Notes: generated from the sequence alone by a model not told the origin. DNA of 64,000 nucleotides from JANLYC01 sp963750495 (GCA_963750495.1 CAVVQV010000008.1:372001-436000), one strand, 5' to 3'; shown: positions 52,119 through 61,580, numbered from the stretch's first letter. Program-made: numbers and translations.

Positions 52119-54097
52119 GACGCCGCCGTCAGGTCGTAGACGGTCACTCCGTCGACCGTCTGGGACGCGAAGGTCGAGGTGACCCAGCCGTTGATCTCCG
52201 ACGACGTGCTCCCGCCCGCCGACGGTCCGCCGCCACCGCCTTCGGACGCGATGAAGTAGTGGATCCGTCCCGCGGAGACGTACTCCTGGAACTCGGCGAG
52301 CGTGGGGCTCGGGTCGCTGCCGTTGAAGCCCCCGATCGCCATGACCGGTTTCGTGGTGGCGAGCTGGTACCCCGACGCGGCGTTGGATCCGACCGCGGCA
52401 GCAACCCAGTCGTAGTCCGCAGCGTTCGTGGTGAGCACCAGAACGAGCGAGGTCGACGGTGTGCTGGCTCGGAGCAGTCCACCGGTCGCCGCCGCCGGGC
52501 CGGCGCCGCCGAAACCTCTCGGAGCGCCAGCCTGGCCGCCGGCGGTGGTCGGGCCGGCCGTCGGGATCGAACCGGCATGCGGGGTCGCAGCGGTGGTGAG
52601 GCTGTACGCCGTGGGCGCGGCCAGCCCGGTGACGACGGCCAACGTCGCGAGCGCCAGCCCCATCCGTCGCGGCAGGTGGCGGATCGCGCCGATCAACAGC
52701 GCCGTCGTCAGGCCGATGAGCAGGATCAGCCACCGCAGCCACGGGTGATAGGCCGGCGTCCGGTCGAGCAACGAGAACGCCAGGGCAGCCGTCAGGGCGG
52801 TCGCGGCGCCCAGGGTCAGTGCAGCGCCGTAGTCCGATCGCCGGGTCCACAGCCGCCAGCCACCGATCCCGACCAGGGCGGCGATCGCTGGGGCCAGTGC
52901 CACGGTGTAGTAGGCGTGGAAGATGCCCTGCATGAAGCTGAAGGTGAGCGCCGTGACGAGCAACCAGCCACCCCACGTGACCAGCCCGGCGCGGACCCGA
53001 TCGGTCCGCGGCGACGACCGCGTGAACCACAGCCCTGCCACCAGGAGCAGAACCGACGTGGGCAGCAGCCAGCCGACCTGCCCTCCGATCTCGGAGTCGA
53101 GCAGACGCAGCAGGCCCGTCTCACCCCACCCGCCTCCTCCGCCCACCGATCGGCCGGTCTCGGCGCCGGTGATGCGTCCGAAGCCGTTGTAGCCGAGGGT
53201 CAGCTCGAGGATCGAGTTGTGCTGCGAGCCACCGATATAGGGACGGCTCGATGCGGGCCAGAGCGCCACGATCGCGATCCACCAGCCGGCGCTGACGACC
53301 ATGGCGACCAGGGCGACGCCGAGGTGCTTGAGCCGGCGTACGACCCCTACGTCAGCCGCGAGCAGATAGCCGAGACCGAGACCTGGCAGTACCAGGAAGG
53401 CCTGGAGCATCTTCGTAAGGAAGCCGAGGCCGACGAGCACTCCCGCGATCGCCAGCCACCGCACCGGATGACCGGCGCCACGGCCTCGTTCGCCGGGCCG
53501 GGTCTCGTCGACTGCCCGGAGCGTGGCGGCGACCGATCCGATGAGCAGGAGGACGAGCAGGGCGTCCGGGTTGTTGAAGCGGAACATCAGGGCTGCGACC
53601 GGAGTGGTCGCGAGGACTGCGCCCGCCAGTAGCCCGGCGCCCGGCGAGCGCGTCGTCCGTCGCACCGTCGTGTACAGCAGGCCGACCGAGCCCACACCCA
53701 TCAGCGCCTGTGGAACGAGGATGCTCCAGGAGCTGAGCCCGAAGATCCGCACCGAGGTGGCCATGATCCACACCGACATCGGCGGCTTGTCGACAGTGAT
53801 CGCGTTCGCGGCGTCGGAAGACCCGAAGAAGAGCGCCTTCCACGACGCCGAGCCGGCTTGCGCTGCTGCGGAGTAGAACGAGTTGGCCCACCCGGATGCA
53901 CCGAGTCCCCAGAGGTAGAGGAGGGCCGTGGTCCCCAGCAGCCCGAGAAGCGCCGGCCGTACCCATGGCGCATCATCGGCGGGGCCACGCCACGCCCGGC
54001 GGGCGGACGAATCCCGACGGCGGAGCATCGAGGTGGTGATCGAGGGGGGCGGTGCCAGGGTTCCCGACGGTGGGGATGGACGCGTCTGCGTGGTCAT
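52115..54097 (-). CDS. GT39/PMT_2-family membrane glycosyltransferase
   Basis: 660 residues. About 11-13 membrane helices with the family signature D-K-P-P in I-T-V-D-K-P-P-M-S, F-R-F-N-N-P-D-A and the long G-x-S-x-H-N-S-I-L-E-L loop near residue 300; a soluble C-terminal domain (about 520-660) follows a Gly/Ala-rich linker. PMT_2 proteins transfer sugars from polyprenyl phosphate to proteins or cell-wall glycans outside the membrane. Paired with the GT2 enzyme that could make its lipid donor. Confidence 0.9.
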   Translation of the reverse strand: MTTQTRPSPPSGTLAPPPSITTSMLRRRDSSARRAWRGPADDAPWVRPALLGLLGTTALLYLWGLGASGWANSFYSAAAQAGSASWKALFFGSSDAANAITVDKPPMSVWIMATSVRIFGLSSWSILVPQALMGVGSVGLLYTTVRRTTRSPGAGLLAGAVLATTPVAALMFRFNNPDALLVLLLIGSVAATLRAVDETRPGERGRGAGHPVRWLAIAGVLVGLGFLTKMLQAFLVLPGLGLGYLLAADVGVVRRLKHLGVALVAMVVSAGWWIAIVALWPASSRPYIGGSQHNSILELTLGYNGFGRITGAETGRSVGGGGGWGETGLLRLLDSEIGGQVGWLLPTSVLLLVAGLWFTRSSPRTDRVRAGLVTWGGWLLVTALTFSFMQGIFHAYYTVALAPAIAALVGIGGWRLWTRRSDYGAALTLGAATALTAALAFSLLDRTPAYHPWLRWLILLIGLTTALLIGAIRHLPRRMGLALATLAVVTGLAAPTAYSLTTAATPHAGSIPTAGPTTAGGQAGAPRGFGGAGPAAATGGLLRASTPSTSLVLVLTTNAADYDWVAAAVGSNAASGYQLATTKPVMAIGGFNGSDPSPTLAEFQEYVSAGRIHYFIASEGGGGGPSAGGSTSSEINGWVTSTFASQTVDGVTVYDLTAAS

Positions 54098-54169
54098 GCC
54101 ACCACGTTGGTGTGATCGACTGTCGGGCCGCTTTGCTTGCTCTGTGGTCGTCCTGTGAGGTGCGCCCGG

Positions 54170-55696
54170 TCAGACCGCGTCTGCCAGCGGGACCTGGACG
54201 CGGAAGCTGGTGTCGCCGGGCTGGCTCTGCACCGACACCGTGCCGGTGTGGGCCTCGACGATCGCCTTCACGATGGGCAGGCCGAGTCCGGAGCCTCCGG
54301 TGTCCCGGGTCCGTGAGCTGTCGCCCCGGGTGAACCGGTCGAAGGCCTGGTCCTTCAGCGCTGCAGGGAGGCCGGGGCCGTCATCGTGGAGCGTCAGCAC
54401 TGCGGACCCGTCGTGGACGGTGATCTCGAGAGAGACCTTGGTGCCCGGCGGGGTATGACGCCGGGCGTTGGACAGGAGGTTCGCGACGACCTGATGGAGC
54501 CGGTGGTCGTCGCCGAGCACGAGGACGGGCTCGTCCGGGATCGCGAGGCGCCAACGATGATCGGGCGCCAGGACCCGGATGTCGTTCAGGGCCTCGACAG
54601 CCAGTCGGCTCAGGTCGACCGGCTGGGACTCGAGAGGACGACCGGCATCCAGTCGGGCCAGCAGGAGCAGGTCATCGACGAGTGCCGTCATCCGGATGGA
54701 CTCCACGTCGACCCGGCCCATGGCGTGCCGGAGGGCGGCGATCTGTTCGTCCTCGCCGGCACCGGGCGCCCGGCGACGGCTGAGCTCGGCGTACCCGGCG
54801 ATGGTCGAGAGCGGCGTACGCAGCTCGTGCGAGGCGTCCGCCAGGAACTGGCGCACCTGCTGCTCGCTCTCGTGCCGGGCATCCAGCGCTCGCTCGACGT
54901 GCCCCAGCATGAGGTTGAGCGCTTCACCGAGCTGACCCACCTCGTTGTCGGGATGGGTGTACTCCTCGGGCACCCGTGCCGTCGTGCCAACGGCGCCGGT
55001 GTCGAGCGGGGTGCCGGTCACCGCGGCGGCGGTCGCCGCGACCTCCCGCAACGGAAGCAGCTGACGTCGCACGAGCGTGCGGCCGGCGACGGCTGCCAGG
55101 CCGACCCCGATCAGGGCGACGAGCGCCTCCCAGCCGATGAGGCGCCCGACGGTCGCGTCGACCTCCGAGGTGGGAAGCCCCGTGACCAGGGTGACGCCAC
55201 CAGCCTGACGCACGACGACCCGGTAGGTGCCAAGGCCCGGGACGCGCACCGTGTGCGGTTCCGCGTCCGGTGAGACGCGGGCCAGGGCGGCGAGGCCCGC
55301 GTCGGTCACCTCCTCGGAACGCCCGGAGTCCGTGACGACCTGGGCATGCGGGCAACGACCGCCGAGGACGCCGTCCAAGGCACCCGGACCCTGGCCGGGG
55401 ATGCGCCCGGTAGGCCCGCGCGGACCGGACCGGCACAGGAACGAATCGATGTCCGGCCCGTAGAAGACGTTGACCGACCGATCGACCGCCGACTGCAGCT
55501 GGTCGTCGAGACGTTGCAGCAGAAAGGTACGCAGCGCCAGCGTCGTGACAGCTGCGACGGCGATGCTCACCACGGCGACCAGCGCGATCGTGGTCAGCAC
55601 GAGCCGTCCGGTCAGCGTGCTCGGCAGGAACCCCACCCGGACCGACCGGGACTGCGGCTCGGGCGCCGGGCGCTCAGTCGGTTGGCTTGAGGACAT
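54170..55696 (-). CDS. Two-component sensor histidine kinase
   Basis: 508 residues. Two membrane helices (about 28-52 and 185-205) enclose an extracytoplasmic sensor domain; HAMP, then HisKA with D-A-S-H-E-L-R-T-P-L (phospho-His near 290) and a HATPase with N-L-L-S-N-A-R-R-H-T, D-D-G-P-G-L and G-S-G-L-G-L boxes. The type is TcrY/TrcS-like. Its start overlaps the response regulator's end by 23 nt. Confidence 0.93.
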   Translation of the reverse strand: MSSSQPTERPAPEPQSRSVRVGFLPSTLTGRLVLTTIALVAVVSIAVAAVTTLALRTFLLQRLDDQLQSAVDRSVNVFYGPDIDSFLCRSGPRGPTGRIPGQGPGALDGVLGGRCPHAQVVTDSGRSEEVTDAGLAALARVSPDAEPHTVRVPGLGTYRVVVRQAGGVTLVTGLPTSEVDATVGRLIGWEALVALIGVGLAAVAGRTLVRRQLLPLREVAATAAAVTGTPLDTGAVGTTARVPEEYTHPDNEVGQLGEALNLMLGHVERALDARHESEQQVRQFLADASHELRTPLSTIAGYAELSRRRAPGAGEDEQIAALRHAMGRVDVESIRMTALVDDLLLLARLDAGRPLESQPVDLSRLAVEALNDIRVLAPDHRWRLAIPDEPVLVLGDDHRLHQVVANLLSNARRHTPPGTKVSLEITVHDGSAVLTLHDDGPGLPAALKDQAFDRFTRGDSSRTRDTGGSGLGLPIVKAIVEAHTGTVSVQSQPGDTSFRVQVPLADAV

Positions 55697-56441
55697 AGCC
55701 GGCTCCGCGCAGCGTGTGGATCATCGGCTCCCGGCCGGCATCGACCTTCTTGCGCAGGTAGGAGATGTAGAGCTCGACCACGTTGGCCTGGCCACCGAAG
55801 TCGTAGTTCCAGACCCGGTCGAGGATCTGCGCCTTGCTCAGCACCCGACGCGGGTTGCGCATGAGGTACCGCAGCAGCTCGAACTCGGTAGCGGTCAGGT
55901 TGATCTGGTCACCGCCCCGAGTCACCTCGTGACTGTCTTCGTCGAGGGTCAGGTCGCCGACGACGAGGGCAGCCGAGGATCTCTCCCGGGTGCCCCCGGT
56001 ACGCCGGAGCAGTGCACGCAGTCGCGCCACGACCTCTTCGAGGCTGAACGGCTTCGTGACGTAGTCGTCGCCGCCGGCGGTCAGGCCGGTGACCCGGTCC
56101 TCGACGGCGTCGCGGGCTGTCAGGAAGAGGACAGGCACATCGGGGGAGTGGGCTCGTAGCTTGCGGAGTACTTCGAGGCCGTCGAAGTCGGGGAGCATCA
56201 TGTCGAGCACGACGGCGTCTGGCGCATGCTGACGGGCGCTCGACACCGCCTGGGAGCCGGTGTGCGCGACCAGGATCTCCCACCCTTCCAGCCGCAGCGC
56301 CATCGCCAGCAGCTCGGCGATGTTGGGCTCGTCGTCGACGACGAGGATCCGAACCCGTGAGCTCTCGGGGGCAAGGGGGGCAGGGGCACCGTCGGTGGGG
56401 GTGCTCGGCGGTTGCATGGGTCGATCATCGCGGCTCGACAT
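55674..56441 (-). CDS. OmpR-family response regulator
   Basis: 255 residues. Receiver domain with D36-D37, phospho-acceptor D80 in V-V-L-D-M-M-L-P, T-A-R-D and Lys of T-K-P-F; OmpR winged helix at the C-terminus (R-R-V-L-S-K-A-Q-I-L-D-R-V-W). A Pro/Ala-rich N-terminal extension of about 28 residues precedes the receiver; an ATG at 56417 would shorten it. Co-transcribed with the kinase; divergent from the Gly-rich membrane protein, a candidate target. Confidence 0.93.
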   Translation of the reverse strand: MSSRDDRPMQPPSTPTDGAPAPLAPESSRVRILVVDDEPNIAELLAMALRLEGWEILVAHTGSQAVSSARQHAPDAVVLDMMLPDFDGLEVLRKLRAHSPDVPVLFLTARDAVEDRVTGLTAGGDDYVTKPFSLEEVVARLRALLRRTGGTRERSSAALVVGDLTLDEDSHEVTRGGDQINLTATEFELLRYLMRNPRRVLSKAQILDRVWNYDFGGQANVVELYISYLRKKVDAGREPMIHTLRGAGYVLKPTD

Positions 56442-56559
56442 GGGAGTCGGCTAGCCGTTTGCTGTGAGCCCGCTGTGCGGTCGCCCCGGCCGCAGGCTTG
56501 CCAGTTCCTTCCCAGCCGACGCACAGCGCAGGCACAGCAACCGGGGGCACGATGGGGGC

Positions 56560-57090
56560 ATGACAGACAAACCGACGACACCGCCGTCCGACGAGGACGC
56601 GTCGGCAACCGCGTCCGACGAGACGGCCACGACACCCCTGTTCGCACAAGAGGCAGCCCCCGAAGCCGGATCTGCCCCCGAGAGCGAAGTAGCTGCTCCT
56701 CCAGCAGCTGCCCCACCGCCACCCCCGACTCCTCCCAAGGAGCCGAGGCCACCCTGGTCTCCGCGTACGGTCACGGTCGCGACGATTCTCGCTGTCGCCC
56801 TCGCCGCCGGCGTCGGTGGCGCGATCGGCAGTATCGCGACGAACGACTCGTCCGACGGGCATGGCGGCCGTGGCGGCGCACCCGGCTGGTTCCGGGGACC
56901 GACCGGACCTGGCGGCTTCGGCGGCTTCGATGGCAACGGTCGCGGTGGCTTCGGCCAGGACCGGCAGGGCGTTCCTGGGCAGCAGAACCCGTGGGGGACC
57001 TTCCCGCGTAGTGACTCGGGCGGCTCGAACGGTTCCGGCGGCTCCGGTGTTTCGAGCGGTTCCGGCAGCTCCAGCGGGTCTGGCACCTGA
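56560..57090 (+). CDS. Gly-rich single-pass membrane protein
   Basis: 176 residues from the ATG at 56560. Acidic Ala/Pro-rich cytoplasmic part (about 1-70), one hydrophobic helix (about 72-92, V-A-T-I-L-A-V-A-L-A-A-G), then an extracytoplasmic Gly/Ser/Phe/Asp-rich tail with G-G-F-G-G-F repeats. The low-complexity tail gives no family. It is divergent from the two-component system, so the system may control it. Confidence 0.65.
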   Translation: MTDKPTTPPSDEDASATASDETATTPLFAQEAAPEAGSAPESEVAAPPAAAPPPPPTPPKEPRPPWSPRTVTVATILAVALAAGVGGAIGSIATNDSSDGHGGRGGAPGWFRGPTGPGGFGGFDGNGRGGFGQDRQGVPGQQNPWGTFPRSDSGGSNGSGGSGVSSGSGSSSGSGT

Positions 57091-57174
57091 CGTCTGGGTT
57101 CAGGGCCGGAGCGACATACTAAGGTCGTAGTGAGCGACCGGCGGGGTCGCTTCTGGTCCTGAGTGGAGGCGTGC

Positions 57175-57825
57175 GTGCCGGACGACGTGCCGGGCCGAGC
57201 CAACTCGGCCCCGAGCACCCAGCACGGCAGCGACGAGACGGTCGTCACCAACCGCATCTTCACGCTGCCCAACCTCTTGAGCATCGCCCGGTTGTGCGGC
57301 GTCCCGCTGTTCCTCTGGCTCGTCCTCGGCCCGGAGTGGGACGGCTGGGCGCTGCTCCTGCTGGCGATCTCGGGAATCACCGACTGGTTGGACGGGAAGC
57401 TGGCCCGGACGCTCAACCAGTCGTCCAAGCTCGGGCAGATCCTCGACCCCGTCGCGGATCGCTGCTACATCCTCGCCGTCGTCATCGGCCTCGCGATCCG
57501 CGACATCATCCCGTGGTGGTTGGCCGCAGGACTGCCGCTCCGGGACGTCTTCCTGTTCTGTCTGGTGCCGTTCCTCCGCACCCGTGGCTACAGCGCCCTG
57601 CCCGTGCACTTCCTGGGCAAGGCCGCGACCGCCAACCTGCTGTACGCGTTCCCCCTGCTGCTTCTCGGTGACGGTCAGGGCACGTTGGCCAGGCTGGCCG
57701 ACGTGTTCGGCTGGGCGTTCGCGATCTGGGGGACCGGACTCTACTGGTGGGCCGGCTTCCTGTACGCCTACCAGGTAGTCCAGCTGATGCGGACGCCACC
57801 GGCGTTGAGTCCCGATCCACCATGA
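57175..57825 (+). CDS. CDP-alcohol phosphatidyltransferase (PgsA-like)
   Basis: About 216 residues from the GTG at 57175 (GGAGG 4 nt before; a GTG at 57163 is an alternative). The complete catalytic motif D-x2-D-G-x2-A-R-x8-G-x3-D-x3-D is present with D70, D73, G74, A77, R78, G87, D91, D95. About six helices. Corresponds in position to M. tuberculosis pgsA2; the alcohol acceptor is uncertain. Overlaps the next gene by 4 nt (ATGA). Confidence 0.92.
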   Translation: MPDDVPGRANSAPSTQHGSDETVVTNRIFTLPNLLSIARLCGVPLFLWLVLGPEWDGWALLLLAISGITDWLDGKLARTLNQSSKLGQILDPVADRCYILAVVIGLAIRDIIPWWLAAGLPLRDVFLFCLVPFLRTRGYSALPVHFLGKAATANLLYAFPLLLLGDGQGTLARLADVFGWAFAIWGTGLYWWAGFLYAYQVVQLMRTPPALSPDPP

Positions 57826-58661
57826 CCGACGAACCCGGCCCCCCGCCGCGCGAGTACGTCGGCCTGCTCACCCAGGTCATGACGAACACCCTCGACGAGG
57901 ACTACGCGACGGTCGCCGCAAAGCGCAGCGCCGCGGGGGATCGTGCCGCCACCGGGGCGCGGCGGGGCAACCTCGCCCTGATCGCCGTGCTGATCGTGTT
58001 CGGAGTGATGGTCGGGATGTCGGCCATCAAGACCGACCAGGATCGACCGCAGACGCAGGCCGAGCGTGCCGAGCTGATCGCCCAGATCCACCATCGTCAG
58101 GACGAACAGGCCGCGCTCTCGTCCCAGCTGAACCAGGTCCAGGACGATGTGACCTCGCTCCAGAAGACCGTGGCGGGCCAGATCAGTCGCAGCGCTGAGA
58201 TCGCCGACCGGGTGCAGCAGTTGAGCACCGTTGCGGGCACGGTGCCTGTCGTCGGACCCGGGCTGGTGATCACGGCCGACGACGCGGATCAGGGCGCGGG
58301 TGACTTCGGGGGGACGATCCTCGACACTGATCTGCAGGCGCTGGCCAACGGCCTGTGGGCCGCCGGCGCCGAGGCGATCTCGATCAACGGACACCGGTTG
58401 ACGACCCTGACGGCCATCCGGATCGCAGGCTCTGCCATCACGGTGGACAACGTCTCGTTGAGCCCGCCCTACGTGATCCAGGCGATCGGGGACCCCGCTA
58501 CGCTGCCTGCACGGCTGCTGGAGACCGATGGTGGCCAGACCTGGTTGGGCCTCGAGGTCAACTTCGGCATCAGGTTCGACCGCCAGACGAGGGAGACCAT
58601 CACCGTGCCCGGCGACCCGCACGAGTACCTGCTGTACGCGCAGCCGGAGAAGGCCCGGTGA
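57822..58661 (+). CDS. DUF881 membrane-anchored protein 1
   Basis: 279 residues from the ATG at 57822. One membrane helix (about 48-65), a coiled-coil stretch (about 75-130, heptad-like Q/L/V), and a DUF881 domain (about 140-275, V-V-G-P-G-L-V-I-T, A-E-A-I-S-I-N-G-H-R). DUF881 proteins flank sbp in Gram-positives and have been linked to cell division or septum placement; no activity is known. Equivalent to Rv1823. Confidence 0.9.
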   Translation: MTDEPGPPPREYVGLLTQVMTNTLDEDYATVAAKRSAAGDRAATGARRGNLALIAVLIVFGVMVGMSAIKTDQDRPQTQAERAELIAQIHHRQDEQAALSSQLNQVQDDVTSLQKTVAGQISRSAEIADRVQQLSTVAGTVPVVGPGLVITADDADQGAGDFGGTILDTDLQALANGLWAAGAEAISINGHRLTTLTAIRIAGSAITVDNVSLSPPYVIQAIGDPATLPARLLETDGGQTWLGLEVNFGIRFDRQTRETITVPGDPHEYLLYAQPEKAR

Positions 58662-58668
58662 TACCGCG

Positions 58669-59001
58669 ATGATTGCCGTCTTCGGACTCGTCGTCGGCAT
58701 CCTGGCCGGGCTCTTCCTCGAACCCTCGGTGCCGGTCTCACTCCAGCCCTACCTGCCGATCGCGGTCGTGGCCGCGCTCGACGCTGTCTTCGGTGGGTTG
58801 CGGGCCTTCCTCGACGGCATCTTCGATGACAAGGTCTTCGTGGTGTCGTTCGTGTCCAACGTCCTGATCGCCGCTCTCATCGTCTACCTGGGGGACCAGC
58901 TCGGGGTCGGCGCTCAGCTCTCCACCGGGGTCATCGTCGTCCTCGGCATCCGGATCTTCTCCAACGTGGCCGCGATCCGTCGCCACCTGTTCCACGCCTG
59001 A
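58669..59001 (+). CDS. sbp: Small basic protein (DUF1290) membrane protein
   Basis: 110 residues with three to four membrane helices, start M-I-A-V-F-G-L-V-V-G, and the family block A-A-L-D-A-V-F-G-G-L-R-A. It lies between the two DUF881 genes exactly as in M. tuberculosis (Rv1824) and in the Bacillus sbp locus. Role unknown; the conservation of position suggests a complex with the DUF881 pair. Confidence 0.9.
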   Translation: MIAVFGLVVGILAGLFLEPSVPVSLQPYLPIAVVAALDAVFGGLRAFLDGIFDDKVFVVSFVSNVLIAALIVYLGDQLGVGAQLSTGVIVVLGIRIFSNVAAIRRHLFHA

Positions 59002-59003
59002 CC

Positions 59004-59780
59004 ATGACAGAAGACTCGAGGCCCTCCCCGGAGCCGGACACCCGAGGTCCCGGCGAGCCGGAGTCTGCCTTGCGTCGGCTGCTGCAGGCCCTGACCACGC
59101 GCGCGTCGCGGGCCCAGGTCGTCGTGGCAGTCCTGTTGTGTGTGCTGGGCGTTGCCGCCACGACCCAGATCCGGCTCACGCGCAGCACCAACGACTTTGC
59201 CGGCCAACGTCGAGAAGACCTCGTCGACCTGCTCGACTCACTCTCGTCCGCGACCGACCGGGCCCGCTCACAGCTCGACGAGCTCGAGCAGACGCGCAGC
59301 GACCTGGAGTCCAGCACCCAGCGAAGGTCGGCCGTCATCGAGGAGGGCAAGAGCCGGCTCGAGGTGCTCGGGATCCTCAACGGCACCCTCGCAGCCACCG
59401 GCCCCGGCGCCGTGGTCACGATCCAGGATCCCCGTGGATCGGTGACCGCGGCCACGATCCTCAACGGCATCGAGGAGCTGCGCGACGCTGGCGCCGAGGC
59501 AATCGAGATCAACGACCAGGTCCGCATCGTGGCCTCCACCTCGTTCGTCGCAGGTGATGGCGAGATCGTCGTCGACGGGGTCACCGTGCGGCCGCCCTAT
59601 GTCATCGACGCGATCGGGGCCTCGCACACGTTGAGCACAGCCGTGGTCTTCCGTGGTGGGCTCTCCGACGACGTCTCCCGGGAGGGCGGAGCCGCGACCG
59701 TGCGCGAAGCAGACAGCGTTGATGTGACCGCGTTGCACGACCTCCAGCAGCCTGAGTACGCTCAGCCGACCGACCAGTAA
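59004..59780 (+). CDS. DUF881 membrane-anchored protein 2
   Basis: 258 residues. One membrane helix (about 37-54), a coiled coil (about 65-115), and a DUF881 domain with G-P-G-A-V-V-T-I and A-E-A-I-E-I-N-D-Q. A diverged paralogue of the gene at 57822 (shared I-x-N-x2-x-R and P-P-Y-V-I segments), equivalent to Rv1825. Starts 2 nt after sbp. Confidence 0.9.
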   Translation: MTEDSRPSPEPDTRGPGEPESALRRLLQALTTRASRAQVVVAVLLCVLGVAATTQIRLTRSTNDFAGQRREDLVDLLDSLSSATDRARSQLDELEQTRSDLESSTQRRSAVIEEGKSRLEVLGILNGTLAATGPGAVVTIQDPRGSVTAATILNGIEELRDAGAEAIEINDQVRIVASTSFVAGDGEIVVDGVTVRPPYVIDAIGASHTLSTAVVFRGGLSDDVSREGGAATVREADSVDVTALHDLQQPEYAQPTDQ

Positions 59781-59815
59781 CCCTGCCACGCCCGCCCACC
59801 AAGGAGACCGTTCAC

Positions 59816-60220
59816 ATGGCTGACAAGGCTGACATGGCCTATCCCGACGACCTGCGGTACACCGCCGAGCACGAGTGGGTGAGGTCCGGGGACGGTACGT
59901 CGGTGCGCGTCGGGATCACCGACTACGCGCAAGAGGCGCTCGGTGACATCGTCTATGTCAGCCTGCCCGACGTCGGTCAGTCGCTGGAGGCGGGCGGCGC
60001 CATGGGCGAGCTCGAGTCGACCAAGAGCGTGAGCGATCTGTTCGCTCCCGTGGCGGGGACGGTGACGGCTCGCAACGAGTCGCTCGACAGCAACCCGGAG
60101 CTGTGCAACTCCGATCCGTACGGCGACGGCTGGATCGTCGAGCTCGAACCCGCGGATCCCGGCGCCCTCGATGGACTGATGTCTGCCGCCGACTACGAAG
60201 CCACGGTAACCTCCAACTAG
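59816..60220 (+). CDS. gcvH: Glycine cleavage system H protein
   Basis: 134 residues. Lipoylation site Lys70 in E-S-T-K-S-V-S, preceded by the E-H-E-W-V-R start block and the G-I-T-D-Y-A-Q-E-A-L-G-D strand. AAGGAG precedes the ATG at the right distance. It carries the aminomethyl group between GcvP, GcvT and L protein. Cytoplasmic. Together with gcvP (63121) and the glycine riboswitch it defines the glycine cleavage theme of this block. Confidence 0.97.
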   Translation: MADKADMAYPDDLRYTAEHEWVRSGDGTSVRVGITDYAQEALGDIVYVSLPDVGQSLEAGGAMGELESTKSVSDLFAPVAGTVTARNESLDSNPELCNSDPYGDGWIVELEPADPGALDGLMSAADYEATVTSN

Positions 60221-60274
60221 AGGTTGAGGTCCTCGGCCGACACCAGCCACGCCGGACGTGGCAGAGGAGGAAAA

Positions 60275-60781
60275 ATGCCGTTCTGCACCGAATGCGGCCA
60301 CCAGAACCCCGACGGGTCGCGTTTCTGTGCCCAGTGCGGGCACCGGCTGACCGCGGCGGAGCGCCCGGCGGAGTCGACCTCGACCATGAACTTCGGGGGA
60401 CCCGACCGCAGTGAGCCCCAGTCCGCCGGCCTCTCCGAAGCAGAGGAGGCCGCCGTCGAGGCCCTGCCGCGTGGCAGTGCGCTGCTGGTGGTCCAGCGCG
60501 GTCCGGGTGCCGGCAGCCGGTTCCTCCTCGACACCGACGAGGTGACCGCGGGACGTCACCCCGACAGTGAGATCTTCCTCGACGACGTCACGGTGAGCCG
60601 TCGCCATGCCGTCTTCCGTCGTACGTCGGACGGGTTCCTGGTCGCGGACGTGGGCAGCCTCAACGGCACCTACGTCAACCGCGACCGCATCGACGAGGTG
60701 CTGCTCTCCGGCGGCGACGAGGTGCAGATCGGCAAGTACCGCCTCGTCTACTTCAACAGCGCCCAGGGCGACCACGGGTGA
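60275..60781 (+). CDS. garA: FHA-domain protein, GarA/OdhI-like, with zinc ribbon
   Basis: 168 residues from the ATG at 60275 (GAGGAGG upstream). Zinc ribbon Cys4, 7, 18, 21, then an FHA domain with G-R-H-P-D-S-E-I-F, the S-R-R-H-A phosphothreonine site, and G-S-L-N-G-T-Y-V-N. The FHA part is close to M. tuberculosis GarA, which binds phospho-Thr and restrains 2-oxoglutarate dehydrogenase. The N-terminal ETTS phospho-acceptor of GarA is not present; S-T-S-T-M around 36 is the nearest. Overlaps the next gene by 4 nt (GTGA). Confidence 0.9.
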   Translation: MPFCTECGHQNPDGSRFCAQCGHRLTAAERPAESTSTMNFGGPDRSEPQSAGLSEAEEAAVEALPRGSALLVVQRGPGAGSRFLLDTDEVTAGRHPDSEIFLDDVTVSRRHAVFRRTSDGFLVADVGSLNGTYVNRDRIDEVLLSGGDEVQIGKYRLVYFNSAQGDHG

Positions 60782-61524
60782 GCTCATCCGCAGCGGCCAT
60801 GCACGGGCGCGGGCGGATGAGCATCGGCGAGGTGCTCAACCACCTGCGGCCGGACTTCCCTGAGGTCAGCATCTCCAAGATCCGCTTCCTGGAGGCTGAG
60901 GGGCTCATCGAGCCCGAGCGCACCTCGTCGGGATATCGCAAGTTCTCCTACGCCGATCTCGAGCGGCTGCGCTATATCCTGTCCGCCCAGCGCGACCACT
61001 ACTACCCGCTCAAAGTCATCAAGGAGCACCTCGATGCCATCGAGCGCGGCCTGGAGCCGCCCGAGGTGGCGGGGGAGCCACCGCTGGCCCCGCGAGCGAT
61101 GCGCGCCGTCAAGGACGGGGTCGATGCATCGGAGTTCGGCCCCACGCCGGCCAGCGACCTGCGGATGTCGCGGGCCGAGCTGCTGGCCAGCTCCGGGCTG
61201 ACCGACCGCCAGCTCACCGAGCTGATGGAGTTCGGCATGCTGCGGCCGCGCCCGGGCACGCGCTACTTCGACGCCGACGCCCTGGTGGTCGCCTCGACGA
61301 TCGCCAAGCTGACAGAGTTCGGCCTCGAGCCACGGCACATCCGGGCGTTCAAGACCGCAGCCGACCGGGAGGTCGGGCTGATCGACCAGATCGTCAATCC
61401 GGTGTCGCACGGTCGTGACGACAATGCCGCGGCCCGCGCGGCGGACACGGTGGCCGAGCTCGGCGCACTGTCGGTCCGCCTGCACGCGGCGCTCGTCAAG
61501 ACGGGACTGCGCCGGCCGCGCTGA
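60778..61524 (+). CDS. ftsR: MerR-family regulator FtsR
   Basis: 248 residues from the GTG at 60778. N-terminal MerR winged helix (M-S-I-G-E-V-L-N-H-L, S-I-S-K-I-R-F-L-E-A-E-G-L-I, R-Y-I-L-S-A-Q-R-D-H-Y-Y-P-L-K), and a C-terminal helical domain. Orthologue of Rv1828 / corynebacterial FtsR, which activates ftsZ. Coupled to the garA-like gene by a GTGA overlap. Confidence 0.9.
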   Translation: MSSSAAAMHGRGRMSIGEVLNHLRPDFPEVSISKIRFLEAEGLIEPERTSSGYRKFSYADLERLRYILSAQRDHYYPLKVIKEHLDAIERGLEPPEVAGEPPLAPRAMRAVKDGVDASEFGPTPASDLRMSRAELLASSGLTDRQLTELMEFGMLRPRPGTRYFDADALVVASTIAKLTEFGLEPRHIRAFKTAADREVGLIDQIVNPVSHGRDDNAAARAADTVAELGALSVRLHAALVKTGLRRPR

Positions 61525-61580
61525 CGTATCGGTTCGCTGCCTGCCCTTCGGCGATCGTCGCTACGGAGTACGCTGAAAAC

